Positions 38,001-51,300 of a stretch of DNA of 64,000 nucleotides are shown piece after piece. Every line of letters begins with the position of its first letter. Position 1 is the first letter of the stretch. The notes below the pieces were generated by a model that worked only from the letters and a program-made list of their open reading frames with translations, did no database searches and was not told the DNA's origin. Both the position numbers and the translations under genes were made by a program. Origin of the DNA: Lethocerus indicus (lineage: Eukaryota; Arthropoda; Insecta; Hemiptera; Belostomatidae); contig JACDQD010000010.1 in the NCBI GenBank assembly GCA_019843655.1, forward strand, positions 9,159,637 to 9,223,636, in the 5' to 3' direction.

Positions 38001-41000
38001 ATCAGATAAGTACTGTTAATACATTTTTATTACATAATCACTGAAAATAAACATGAATCGTTTTTGTCTGTTGTGTTCGACAGAAGCCCGGCAAGTATTT
38101 ACACTGTTTTGTCGACACAGAATTTAAACCTATCCAACGTCTATTGTCAAACTCATGGCAAATAATTAGTCCAACCGCTTTATCTTGGACGCAGGCATTT
38201 AATCGGACCAATAAAATACAATAGCTATCTTGTAGCTTATCTACGATGAAAACAGATACAGGGTCAGAGCCTCGATGACACAACTGTACATCGATATGGG
38301 GGATTTACACGTGATGGTGGTAAACTGTTTTCTCCCTACGCGTTGAACGAACTTTGGAAATCTATTGATTTTATATTCACGTCCTTACACTGAACATTGA
38401 TACACGGTAGTATTTAAAAAGGAAAAAGGATACGCTCAATTGATTAGTCTTATGTTCTTTGTGTAGGTAATAAGCGGGATTTCGTAATGGTGCCCTCACC
38501 ACTGTAGATGAAAGAACCTCGCGTGCCACCAACCAAGTTTCTTTCATCCCTTTGTCGAAAAAAGGCCCTTCATCAAGTACTGAACTGATCGTCCGCCATT
38601 CGTTCTTTCCCCTTCCTTTTCGGTCTTTTGAAAATTGTGCTTACGAAGAACCATACGAACCGTAGTATGTAACACATTTCTGTTGCATATCAGTTTGGCT
38701 CAAAAGAGAACTATAGGGGCTCTTTCGTTGCACCAGTCTAGGGAAGGAAGTGTACAGTACATACCGGTACTATAGGAAGGAGCTTTCAGTAAAATTTGAG
38801 GTCGACATATCGAAGCAATGAGAATGTTCTTGTTATAAGCGCTTTTCTGTGGTAAAAAGAATCGCTCCGATAAGCTGCCGTTAGCACACGAATCCGAATT
38901 CGGTCGGTCGGAGCAGGAAAGAGTAGTCTTAAGAGTAGAGTTGAATAGGGAGTTAAACGTCCACCGGGGTAGAACAAAGGTTCTTTTGCAGGGATTGGAG
39001 CGGAGAAAACGTCGAAAACGGTAAAAAGAGGAAGGTGTCTTCTCCAAAAAGAAGCCGCAGACTACCTACAACGTTTCGCCCCTGTCACAGTTTAACTATA
39101 AAACATTTTCGAATCTTCATTACAGCATACGTCAATGAATTTCCATCTAGCAATGAAATTGCATCGTAAATGCAATGACTCTACATTTAGTAGGGGCGTG
39201 AAATACGACTTTACGCTCGGACCAAAATAATCCGGCTTTTTCTCTTTAAGAAAAACTTCTTTTTTAAAAGTGTCCTGAGCATGTTTTCAAAACGTCGCTG
39301 CAAAGTTTTAATTTCGGTCTTTTCTGACAAAAAAATCCTCAAAAAGCTACCGAATGGCGAGAGTGAGAGCCCTTTTTCGCGCTTTTTGCGCCGTGAACTC
39401 TTGGTTAAGGGTTGACCTTCAGTCCCATTAAAAAAACATACTTTCAATAAATTTGCGCATTCGCAGTATAAGAGACTCGACTGGAATATCCGAACGTTTC
39501 TTGGATCCTGTTCTCAGAAAACCAAAATCGAGCCGTGAATAGGGGCGCGTTAACATTAACGAGCGAGCGATTTTTCGTCTTTCCTCGGTAATTCGGCGAA
39601 GTATAAAATTAGAGATTATTTTCTGCTGAACGCTCGGAAAAAAAGAGTGGACGGGACAAGTTGAAAGGCTCTCGCATCAGCGCTGAGTCATGCTAGTCGC
39701 ACTCAGCCCGACAATCCAAGTAGGTGTCGTCCAACTTTCGAGCTTAAATTTTGAATTTTACAAGCTGCGATATATTGGAAACTCGTTGGACCAAGTAAAC
39801 GGAGATTACGTTGATAAATAGAAATTATTTTGTTCAAAAAAACTGTGTTGAAACTACTTTTTTATCATACCTATCAAACGGAATGCTATTGATACGTCTC
39901 AATAGCTTAAAATCAAACGAGAAAGAGTTGACTGAAACTCAAAAAAATGTTTCTGTCTCATACGTGACAACGGGTAAACCTAAAACCCGCTTCGTGTAAA
40001 TGTGTAAGAATTTTATATAACCGGGATTATATAAAATATATGTACGCGGTATATTGCGGCGGGGGACACATGGCCGGAGCCATGAGTTTTTCGCCGCCAC
40101 TCGACTTGAGAAGCGGGGCACTTCAGCGTTCTTAACTCCCCCTCGACTCCCGGTCCGCCTCTTCACAAATATCTCACCCCCTACTATTAATTCAGCTCCC
40201 ACGCGGCCTGCAGAACACTCCCCTCGCACTCTGGAAAGCCGAACACAATAATATAGTTTGCGATTGTGGGCGCAACTTAGTCGGCCTAAAATATGTGCCG
40301 TTGAGAACGTTCTCAACCGACACCCCTTTCACGGCGATGGCTCACATTCACTTTCGACTACTAACCGACACAGCAATATTCGTATATGCAAGCATTCCGC
40401 TAAAAGGGATTACACGAACTGAATGTTTAGAGTTGAGCACCTCAGTTTCCTGTCCGCATTTATGCGCCTAGTTCGAGCTAATAATTAAACATTTCAGAGT
40501 ATAAATAAAGCATCGGTATAACACTACATGGGCCTAATATTAATTCAACTTGAGAACAGAAAACACCCGAATGCATTTGGCGCCAAGGCTGGACGCAAGG
40601 CTTCGGCTAATAGCATTTTCGCCGGCGGCATTATTGGTAATTGCGTTCACAATTAGCGAGATGCCATCGCGGATGGTGAGGATGGGCAAGGACATAAAAG
40701 AGGAGAGTGCATTGTTGTGAAAGGTTCAATGACAGCGGCGGACACGCGTCCGATTCGACCTTCCGCTCGTTTAGTCTGTTAATATTGAAAAGGAAAAGAT
40801 GTCCCTTGCGATATATATACACATATCACTTCAAACATACAATACCGTGTGGAATACGCGATGGAAATTCCCTCAACGCTGCCCAAAGTCATACGCTTAA
40901 ACAATTCGGAATGGACATATCACCAAATTTAATTCCATCAGTGCTAGCACTCACTAGTTGTCCTGTATTAAAACTCCCCGGTCTTCTCAGTATCATGACT

Positions 41001-42820
41001 TCTTTTTTTTGGCTTTCATACTTTTCAGAATCGTTACCTTTTTGGCTACAGGGACTGCTGGTTCGGAGGGCCACAAATTGTTGAGTGGCGGGCATGGCAA
41101 ATGGGCTATAACCCATGGGCCCGGAGAGAGAGAGGGAGGGAGAGAGGGAGAGAGATACACAATGGGGCAATACAAATAACCTGCCGTTTCCTGGCTACCA
41201 CTTCCCGTCAAACTCTACGACCATGACGAAAACAAGTCGCTGGCCCAACCCCCCACATCATCCTTACCCATAACGCGGACGTGGACAGTTTCGATTTTCC
41301 TAACAAAACAAAAACAATATACCGGGGAAAATCAGTAACTTAATTCTAACCCAGACCAATCGCGGAAAGCGTAACCTGCAGGACTCGAAGTAAGAAATGA
41401 ACACATCGGATCATACACGTTGGTTGAGATGGTAGATGTCGATAATTAAAAATTTCGAACATCCACCCTGAAAAACTGTTGAGTATGTATGGATAAATTA
41501 CAGCTTAATGGTGATAGTAGTTGCGATACGAAGAAGCGACAGTCGTAACTGATTCAAACAGAGGCCGAACAGTCGAGACGGTATTGAAATTACTATACAA
41601 AATATTACTGCCTATAACCCAATTAATTAGATATATATACAGTGGCGGCAATATAATAACCCGAAAATATACTTCTGTAGCTAAATTTTATCCATATGAC
41701 AAAAATTTGAATAATGGATACCACCAGAATCAACATAATTATAATGAAATTCATCCAAGGATTGATCACGAAACACGAGACACGAAATTTTGCTATTAAT
41801 TAATATAATGTATAAATAAAATATTCCTAACATTAAGCGCAACTGAAAACGCGTCCGACAAGATAAGTACGAAATCGTATAGTTAGAATCCCGAACGCTT
41901 GCCCTTGGCCTTGGTAAATCGTCGCCAGTTCCAATAGCCGCCAGCGCGAACCCAAACCTCGGCCACCTAGACCGTAAATAAAGAGAAAAAATTATGTATT
42001 TATTAATAGGATCAATAGAGCCACCGCCAAATGGAACTGGCGCAAGTTCTAATTCCGCGAAGAGATTTTTCACTTTTAGTTTTTCTGAGGGGGTTGGGGA
42101 AGCGGGGAAAACCTGCCCTTCTACATATTATATTGTACAGTGGGACATGTAAATGCGCTTAATGAAACTTGCATTCTTTGAGTGAGGAAATTACGAATTT
42201 CCAGCCGACCAACAACTACATGCGAGGTTAAAAATAACGTGTTAAAAATCGCACGAGCTCATTTTTATGCTCAGTCATGCAAGAGGGAGTCTCAAATAAA
42301 TTAGGTGTATATTATTCCCCAATCCCCACTCGAATTCTGACGTCCTGAGATAATTCGAGAACATTTACTGGACGATACGATACAACACTTTAATTTTAAT
42401 CATGAGTAACGCAATTTTGGTTCGTATTCTGCATGGATTGCTGATTGTGCAAATGAAATTCCTCAACCTAGACACGTGGTATATATAATCCCAGCCTTTA
42501 TAATATATGACCCTTTCGTTCTTCAGAAATCTTATAGTTAATGCTGAAGACTGTTGGGTACTTCTAGCTTGGCCGGTCACGTGGGGGACTGACTGAGGAG
42601 TTGAAGGCCATATATGACTGTTAGGGGTTGCAAGATTAAACGTGTAGTTTAGTTTGTCACTGCGTGCTGGCGGAACGGGTCGATGAGAGCGCAAAATAGA
42701 CTCAACGCCAGTTTATATTTGAACACGCCTCGTAATTATCTCACCTCGTTTATTAGATTAACCTATTGCAGTGATTTCGTACTTACGGACTATATTCTAA
42801 TTACACAATCGTTTTTACAG
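35061..42820. other. Gene-free stretch before the first DOR coding exon
   Basis: No exon or transposon was recognised. A purine-rich GA tract lies at about 41124-41155 and a G10 tract at 37325-37334. The acceptor for the first DOR coding exon ends it (TTTTTACAG, AG at 42819-42820). Confidence 0.55.
41120..41156. repeat. GA-rich purine tract
   Basis: GA repeats mixed with GGGA units, compatible with GAGA-factor-type sites, though no promoter landmark lies nearby. Confidence 0.8.
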
Positions 42821-42837
42821 ATAAATAATACTTCAAG

Positions 42838-43728
42838 ATGCTGAGCAATCTCGCAAGCTACCTGCTGGGATATGCCGAACCTAGTGTGCCTACGACTATC
42901 GAAGATGAAATTAGACTGACAGCTGTTGAGACTGAAGACGACGATTGGATAATGATCGAAAAGTCTGGTAAGTTGACGCTTTGAAAACGGACAAATTGAA
43001 TATACGCGCAGACCCCGTACTTCGGCAAAGTCACCTCGCAGACCGTTTCGATTTCGCGTCATCCTATATTCAATTCCGCCAAGGATAATTAACTTTGCTG
43101 ATTAATGATGCAACCGTCTCCGCCTATTATGCCTTGCTTTAAGTCCAAATCGGCTTCGAGTTATTTAACCGCGGGACACCCTCCCCTCGCCGTTGTATTG
43201 TGATCGGACTTCATCTGCAGCAACAATAGACGTCCGCAACAATCTTAAATGTAAGCGTACACGTAACATTTATACTGAGAAAAGTTGAGTGCTCTCCAGA
43301 TTGTCCGAACTACACTCTCCCTAGCCGGTTCTTTCATCGGGAAGTAATCGAATATGCGATTTATCTATCAAATTACCGACCTCTAATAGCTCCAGAACAC
43401 TATAGAATAATACTTATAGCTAGCAAGTAGGAAATACCACTCATATTCTAACCGAAGTACTTTCGATCGGATTCTCCGGATGTCCCTACTACTACGATAT
43501 TCCAAACAGTCGCAGACCGCATAACAGATAATCTAAACTAGATCCCGTTTAGTTTAACTTACCTGTTTTGTTGCTAATCCTATTAAAGAACCTCTCCCGC
43601 ACAACCACCACCACCCCCCTTCTTGACCGAAAATCCGACATAGACTTAAGCCGATTAACAAAAATCCCACACCACCCCCCAACACAAAGAAGACAAACAA
43701 CACCGCAAAAACACAATAACAAGACGCG

Positions 43729-43775
<47 letters not shown>

Positions 43776-44773
43776 ATATATATTTTTATTGTTTTTTTTA
43801 TTATTATTTGAATCGAACTGTGGCTGCCAAGAATGGTGGCAAATTCAAATCTTGCGTTAATTTTGCGACGCCCTAGATATACACACGACAGACAACCACT
43901 ACAGTACAAGTGACAGTGACAGTGCAGTGTGGATGCCCAAAAAACATCTAAATGTTACAAAACACCGCTACTGAAGATGGCGAGCCGCCGAAACCGAAAT
44001 CTACAGATTCCGTTTACTTTCAGATGAAAAGGAGGAAACGGAGGAGGATAGGCCGGTGAGTAGGAGCTCTTCGGCGACATCGTTGCCCTGCCTGTCCCTG
44101 GAAGAGTCGTGGTTCATCACCCCTCCACCGTGCTTTACCTCGACCGGGTCGGTGACGGTGGAGACCTCTCCCATGGAGAACCTGCTGATCGAGCACCCGA
44201 GCATGTCGGTCTACCACCACCACCGGGGACTGGGCCCCCACCCACGGTCCCACCTGCCGGCGCCGGCACCCGCCACCGAGGCCGCGCCCCCCGCCCCCGC
44301 ACCACCGCCCAGGAACAGGAACAGCACCCTCTACGCCGCCCCCAACACCAATACCGCCCACACTCCACGACACAGGCACTCCCACGCCGAGCTCTATTAC
44401 GGCCAGCCGAACCTCACTGTCCAGATCGCTGCTGCACGAAAGGTAATAAGATTTCTTTTTATTATCATTTATATAGCCCGATTGTCTACTGTAGCTAGTT
44501 GGTAAAGAGAATTACCGGTTAAAAAAAAATTTATCAGTACACCTTCGGGTATGTCCCAACAGCGGAGCTGCAAGGTGCAGCCCCAAAAACAAATAAATAA
44601 TTTACGTATTAATTTTTTAGCTTCAGATTGTAAAAACAAGTAAATGGTTGAAGCGCAATCAGCTGGAGCGGGAGAACAAAGCGCGTGAGGTAAACAATCA
44701 AAAGAAGCGTCACTGCCGCAAGGATAGACAGAAGAACCACTCAGGTGCCAACAACAACCGTAAATGTTGCTAG
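42838..44773 (+). CDS. DOR: TP53INP/DOR family protein (autophagy and nuclear co-activator), 3 coding exons
   Basis: Joining 42838-42967, 44024-44442 and 44621-44773 gives an uninterrupted 233-residue protein with GT-AG junctions and matching phases (130+419+153 nt). Seen: an acidic stretch followed by W37-I-M-I40, which fits a LIR motif for Atg8/LC3 binding; the family signature LEESWFITPPPCFT at about 69-82; a second signature, MENLLIEHPSMSVY, at about 94-107; then a His/Pro/Ala-rich low-complexity linker (about 108-160) and a basic Lys/Arg/Asn-rich C-terminus (184-233). Known of the family: TP53INP1/2 and Drosophila DOR shuttle between nucleus and autophagosomes, help form autophagosomes, and co-activate nuclear receptors such as the ecdysone receptor. 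The ATG at 42838 is chosen because the conserved N-terminus starts there; 17 nt of 5' UTR follow an acceptor ending at 42820, so at least one non-coding exon lies upstream. The linker exon is much more GC-rich than its surroundings. Family assignment is firm; molecular role in this species is inferred. Confidence 0.93.
43729..43771. repeat. (AT)n microsatellite in a DOR intron
   Basis: An alternating AT run with one irregularity near its start. Confidence 0.95.
43899..44004 (+). mobile_element. Dispersed repeat copy C, truncated, beside a DOR splice acceptor
   Basis: The core from ACAGTACAAGTGACAG (43901) to CGCCGAAACC (about 43995) matches copies A and B. It then jumps to AAATCTAC at 43997-44004, the arm terminus seen in copy B, so about 50 bases are deleted. 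The left boundary is uncertain. It has the same orientation as copy A. The acceptor of DOR coding exon 2 (AG at 44022-44023) follows immediately. Confidence 0.65.
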
Positions 44774-47470
44774 TCCTCTAAAAATTCTGTTCACTCCTTG
44801 CAAAGAATCGCACCTCCGAGAGCTTCACACAACCACGTCGTGTTCATCGTCCGCTAATCTAACAATAAAAGGCTTCCTCTACTGTTAACACTAGGAATAA
44901 CGCACCTTATATGTTTTCGCTTTATTATATAGGAATCAATTATGTTATTTATATTATTAAAAAAAAAATAATTGTGATGACAATGTATAGTAGACTTGTG
45001 CAATAGTTACATTGTCATTGTGTGTTTTATTTGAAGTCACATCCTCTGTTTACTGAGGTGCATATATTTGATTATAATAATCACTATGTAAATAGTATTA
45101 TGATGAAGGTACGGTGTATGCCCTCATAAGAACACAAAGAAGAAAATGTATTTTTAGTAGGAAAAAAAAGATCTTGAAGTACCCAGTCTTTCATTTTAGT
45201 TCAAATTATGTAGGAAGTCTAGCTAAACATACTTTCACATTAATAAGTCAGAATTTATTTTAAAACCGATACATTATGTAGGAGCTGAGCATTCAATTTT
45301 GTATATAAGTATATTATGTTCTAATTTTATTATATTCTAAATATAATAAGCTAAAATTACTCTGTAAATAATTAATAGAATGTGCAACATCATTTTACTA
45401 TATTTGACTTAGAAATAACTTTTTATATTAAATAGTCAGTTAAAACAATTGTTTAATATAGTCTTGTATAAAAAAAAACTATATACATTATATTTAATTT
45501 AATAAAGTAATAATTATTACAAATAAAGAAATTTCTTTAAGTGCTGTGCAGGTAAAAACAGCAAAGGGTGTTCATAGTGTTGCAGCTATTTAATTGTATA
45601 AATATAATTAATGGTCTTAATAAACAACGGTCCTATTTGTTGCAAAGACATTCTCACACAAGTGCCTTGTACAGGCTACTTGGACACGGTAAATAAACTA
45701 CGTTTTCATTTATTGAGTAAACATTATTTACTGAGTCTACATTCGATATGCAATATTTAAATTTTTCTATGCGAGTATAATTTTAAGTCAAAGTTCACTG
45801 TAATTATATAAGCCCAAGTGAAAATAATATGAAGTCTGTGCCAAGTAAATAGTCAGGGATAAATGGATTAATAACAAAATAAACTCAATAAAACATTCAG
45901 CTTGTGCAATTGTTACATTCACTACCATATCTCAAAGTGAAATTGTGATATTCAATTGTGATTCAGACTGAAAAATAAATTACGGCACAGTTTAATGAAC
46001 AAGGTATACATCCAATAAATCCCTGCTTTTGTATTAGTAGTATAACAAATTTTTTAGACAAACAAAAAATGTCTGAGTACTGGAATGAATGTTGATAAAT
46101 GGTTTCTTTTAATTTTTGGGCGAGGCATAAATGGGAAAAACAAGACAATATCTCTTGACATGTGTTTGTGATGTGCAGAATGTATTGCAAATGATTATTT
46201 ATTTATTTTTTTTATTAAATATTCAAAGGCTTTTCAATTTGGTATAAAAGCTGTTTATTATGTTATGTTTAAATCAAGAAAGAATAGGAACAATGTATTT
46301 AATTATATAAAAATATGATTGAAAAATATAAGAAATTATATGCAACCAATAAAATATTCAATTTACAGAATTTGACAGAAAGTATATATTATGCTTTTCT
46401 TTTATATATAGTAATGTAATTAGATTTAACTATAATAATTCAATCTTTGGCTGAACTGTCTTGAAATTTTTATTCTAAAATATTATAAATAAAAATATAT
46501 AAAACATTGTCATTACAATAACTTTAAAAAAGCTGTTCAGAATAATTAGGTCTGTGTGCAGCACAAATGTTTAATAAAAAAGAAAATAAAAATTACCAAT
46601 TTTTAGTAAGTAAGAATTTAATTTTTGAACCGTCTTGTATGATAACTTATCGATTGTGTCTATAAGTATTTGTATGAAATATGTATAACAATACAGTAAA
46701 TGTGAATGTATCTGATATGTATGGGTGTTCATATTTGTCTACGCCTGGTAAAAATGAAATAGATGCAGTGTGTGTAAAGCACGAGAGCTACTGTACCACT
46801 TAATTCTTTTGTAAAATGATCTCATAAGTGATATAACTGTATTTTTCACTTAAAAATATATTTATGAATATACACCATTCGAAAAAATTGTTCGTTGTAA
46901 ATAAAGAATTAATTTATTATAATGGGTTATAGTAATTTATGTATGAAATAATTTTCATGACAATGTTATTTTTCTGTAAGAAATGATTGTGAAAGTCTCG
47001 AAAATATAAATAGACTAAATATTTCACTGCTTATAATAGACATAGATATTCAAAAAAAGGCTGTAAAATTAGTATATTCCTTATTCTATAATTGTGTTCT
47101 CTGAACACTCATTACATATAGATAAGGCTTATATTGTCTGCACAAGAAAGTATTTGCAGGAAATGACTTTTATAAGAATAATTTTTGTGTAATTGTACAT
47201 ATACCAAATCTGACACAGAACATACAAGGGAGATTTAATATATTTTTAAGCCATACATTTTCAAACACTAGAGAACAGTTTTCATGTAAATAATGTATTA
47301 GAATAACTGCTCATTAAAAATTAGTCCAACAAAACCAGGTCGACCCCTGTAGTTGTAATTCTATATACATTTTATGATTATATAACCATGATACTTAATA
47401 TCAAATTTACCAATTGAAAATGGTATATCAAAAAAAGTTTAAAACGTTAAAAGCAAAATAAAAAGTGTTG
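44774..47470 (+). other. Probable long AT-rich 3' UTR of the DOR gene
   Basis: After the DOR stop codon the sequence becomes strongly AT-rich and CpG-poor, with no plausible coding exon. AATAAA hexamers occur at 44864-44869, 45501-45506, 46900-46905 and 47457-47462, so several polyadenylation sites could be used. The composition changes back only near 48200, where the next gene's CpG-rich promoter starts. The extent of the UTR cannot be fixed from sequence; the first AATAAA would already give a short UTR of about 100 nt. Confidence 0.45.
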
Positions 47471-48240
47471 AAACTCAATTCTGTTGTTATTCTTAAATAA
47501 TTTTCACACTCCTCATACCCCATTATACATTTAAGTGATGTTCAGGTTCTGTGCATAAATGTCTTCATTATTAGAAAAGCATTATATTTTAGGAAAGATC
47601 TGCTAAAGAAATATGGTTCCATTTAATTCTCTGAGATATATTAATTATAATCTAAGCTGATCCAAGTTCTGATCTAAGTTTTGACTAAAAGGTATGGGAC
47701 TGTTTCAAATCATACTCCAAAAGATACCAGAGGAACATGAACTGCTAATAGTTCAGCTTATAGTTTACTCCCCCACGACAGTAGGGAGCAGAATAAACTT
47801 TCAATCTCTCTGTTATATGAATACAATTAAAATCATTTAATTTATGAAAATGTCTATTTGATAAGTGTTGGAAATATGTACACAATTAATTGCTTAAATA
47901 TACACAAAAGTACAGGGATGAATAAAATAAACCTTATTATGCAAAAGAGGAATTTTAATTGGAAGAATTATGGATTTATATAACATATTTTATTTATATC
48001 AATAAACGACTCTGTATGAAATAATAGATTAGCCAGGACAGTACTGTCCAAAGTGTTGGATGATATTTAAAGGCCACTGATTTTCTAGAAGTCTAATAAA
48101 CCTAATACTGGCAGGACAAATTACATCCAGTGGAAGAATACTCTGAACGTATTTAGATTTAGGAAGGAACGATTAGGCTAGTACTTTAGGATTATCAGGA
48201 ATAAATCTTATAAAGGTTATGGGCGTGTAACCTATAAGAG
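47471..48240. other. AT-rich interval between DOR and the BtpA gene
   Basis: No exon seen. CpG content rises abruptly near 48225, where the upstream part of BtpA exon 1 begins. Confidence 0.5.
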
Positions 48241-48399
48241 AACAGCGGGAATGGCCGGGCGGGATTTGAAAAGGCAACCGGCGATACGCTTGGAGCGCGT
48301 CACGTGGAACAGGTTATGCTGCGGCCTACAGTACCCAACAGCCTATCTCTCTTTGATATCCCCCGTTTCACAAGCGTTTATCACTTACGTCCGGCTTCA

Positions 48400-51300
48400 A
48401 TGGACAGGTTCAGGGCGTTGTTCGGCGGCAAAATCGGGGCCGTTATCGGGATGATACACGTCGGCGCTCTCCCAGGTGAGTAGGAACCGGTCTCCTCGTG
48501 GTTAACAACCGATTATCGGTCCCTCCCCTTCAGCCCGGGGGGTCGATTCCGATACGTAAAGCCGTCCGATAAATAGGACGACAGTAAGGCGCGGTTGACG
48601 CGGGGAACTGGCGGTACGTACCGGAAGGCATGGCCCGTCACACGATTCTGCCCATTTAAGCGCCAAAACCCCATTTCATACAGCTATTTTGTCATTCAAA
48701 CAAAGCATTCGGTCCGTTCAATCTCCAGTCGCATACTGTTATGTACAATAGCACCAGTGCTCCCCACTCCCAGGGAGGATTTACGTCACATATCCGTCGG
48801 GCGGATGGGGGGTTATCACTATATTGAATATTCAATTCTATATTGAATATTCAATTCTATATAGAATTGTATGAAGGTACCGCGGTTGTATTCCCTATAG
48901 ATACATTCAATGTACTTCTATTTCCTCAACAATTCCTCCCCCACAGAGATATAAAGTCCCAAGATACAAGTGGAGAGATACCGATGTATTGTAAGAGAGG
49001 GGTCCGGTGTTAGGAGCGATTCAAGGACTCAGAAGTCGCTATTAGTTTGATGGTAGATTTTTCCTTTTTTAACTCCAAATTTTAATTGTTGAGGATAAGT
49101 GCTCACGTGACTCCACTAATTGCAATATTTATAATCGTGAAAATTGAACTCAATCCATGGCCCCCACAACTTCATCGATGAATAATGGCGTCGAGGTCCA
49201 TTTTAGAAGAAATTATATTCTATTTTTTAGAGTTTAGAGTATAGAGTTTTTTATTTGAAAAATATTGCTTAGCGACATATTATGCCCGAAGTAGGTTCGT
49301 TAAAAGGACAGTTTTTTCGGGTAATTGTTAAATATGACTGAAAATTGTTAATCCAAAGGTTTCGCAATGTTCAGGATCACGGTACGGGGTTAACATAGAA
49401 ATTCAATGGCCACTTACTCGTGTCGGCTGCCGAAGAAGCATCTTGCCCACCTGCCGAAAGTTACATCAGTTATTGTTAACGACACTGATAACTTAAACAT
49501 TTTCCGAAAATAAAAACCACATAAATTCACTGTAAGACACCGTATACCATTTTTCCGAAGAGGAGACTGGACACAGTTGCCAACTTCCGAGAGCGATTAA
49601 ACAAAAAATAAAATGTACCCGTTTTAGTTGAAAAATTTCACTTCGAAAATGTTTTAAAAAATCACGCTCACGAATGCTTCTATTACATATTTTGTTAAAA
49701 TTGAGAAATATAAAATTGGCTGTGGTCCATGGTTGAGAAAAAATGAAAAAACAATATTAAATTATAATATCATATTATACTATATTATTATTATATTATG
49801 ATATAATTATATATTATTTTATTATTATATGATAATTATTTTATAATTATATTGTATTATATTATAATTATATTATTATCATTATTATATTTGCCTAGGT
49901 ACTCCAAGATATGGAGGGTCATTGGTAAAACTAATTGATAGAGCATGTGAAGAGGCTGAAATTTACAAACGGCATTGTGTGGTATGTAAATTATATAAGC
50001 CTTCAAAGATTGATTATTATAGAAATATAATCAACTATTTTAGTTGCATACCATATATATTTAGTAAACAAGTATAATCTTATTTGCAGTTGTTTTTATA
50101 GAGTTAACTTTAATGCAGTTTTAAGTCCTTCGGGTAAGCTGCTTTGGTTAGGCCATTGAATTTGCTTTTTATTTAATTCACTTTTACAGGATGGTATAAT
50201 GGTTGAAAACATGCATGACATACCTTATGTCCGTCCAAATGAATTTGGCCCGGAAATTGTGAGCTCAATGACAAAAATATGTTCAGAAGTTAGACGAGAA
50301 ATGCCTACTAGTATCCCGTGTGGAGTTCAGGTTTGTGTTAGATACAAAGGATGTCCAATTTATATTTCTTACTTGTATATTAACATTTTCAAATTGATGA
50401 CCTTGAAACAATAACAGTAAAGCCTTAAGAATGAAATAATTTTATATTATGATATTGTTTCTTAAAAAAAGTTCTTTGCATAGCAATATATTAACAATTA
50501 TTTATTTAGCTATAATAAAAGTAATTGGCAGTATTTAAAAAATAACTGCCTGGCCGTTATAATACAAGGACAACAAAAATACAAATATTGTTAGTGTTAA
50601 TTTTTTATGCAGTCTTTCTGCTGGGTTAAATAGTTATATATATATTGAAAATGTATACACACACTGCACAATATGGTTAATATTAAATATATATTGAAAC
50701 CAAGTAAGAAAGGACTTTCGATGAATCATTGTCATATCCTGTTATAGGTATTAGCAGGAGGAAATAAAGAAGCAATCGCTGTAGCAAAAGCATCTGGCTT
50801 GCAGTTTATCAGAGTGGAAGGATTTGTCTTCAGCCACATAGCAGATGAGGGTTACATTGAAGCCAGTGCTGGCCCATTGTTGAGATATAGGAAGAGCATA
50901 CAAGCTGATGATGTATTGATTTTTTCAGACATCAAGAAGAAACACAGGTAAATGAATTGGTAAAATATGATAATCATAAAATTTTATATTAAGTTAATAT
51001 CTTGTATGAGTATATAATTTATGTATATCGCATGAATAAATGTTGTCGAATTTTTGATGAAACAATTTTTCTATAACTCATAGTTCCCATGTTATAACTG
51101 GAGACATTAGTATAGAAGAAACTGCTAAAGCTGCTGAATTTTTCCTGAGTGATGGTGTCATTATAACTGGAATGGCCACTGGTTATCCTGCAGACATTCA
51201 ACAAGTGGAAAGTAAGAAAAGTTAGGAAGAATAACTTATTTTCAGATAAAATCAATGTATTTTTCTTTTGTCCTGCATAAATATTGTGAATAATAACTTT

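Larger units (their letters stand above)
42968..44023 (+). other. DOR first coding-region intron
   Basis: The intron starts GTAAGT and ends TTTACTTTCAG. It holds an (AT)n microsatellite at 43729-43771, C-rich stretches near 43605-43680, and a truncated copy of the dispersed repeat at 43899-44004 that ends 19 bases before the acceptor. No other gene is visible in it. Confidence 0.85.

Noticed and set aside
44020..44385. Glycine-rich 121-codon frame on the minus strand
   Set aside because: Antisense shadow of the GC-rich DOR exon 2, which has family signatures in the + frame.
48251..48454. 67-codon frame overlapping BtpA exon 1
   Set aside because: Out of frame with the conserved BtpA N-terminus.
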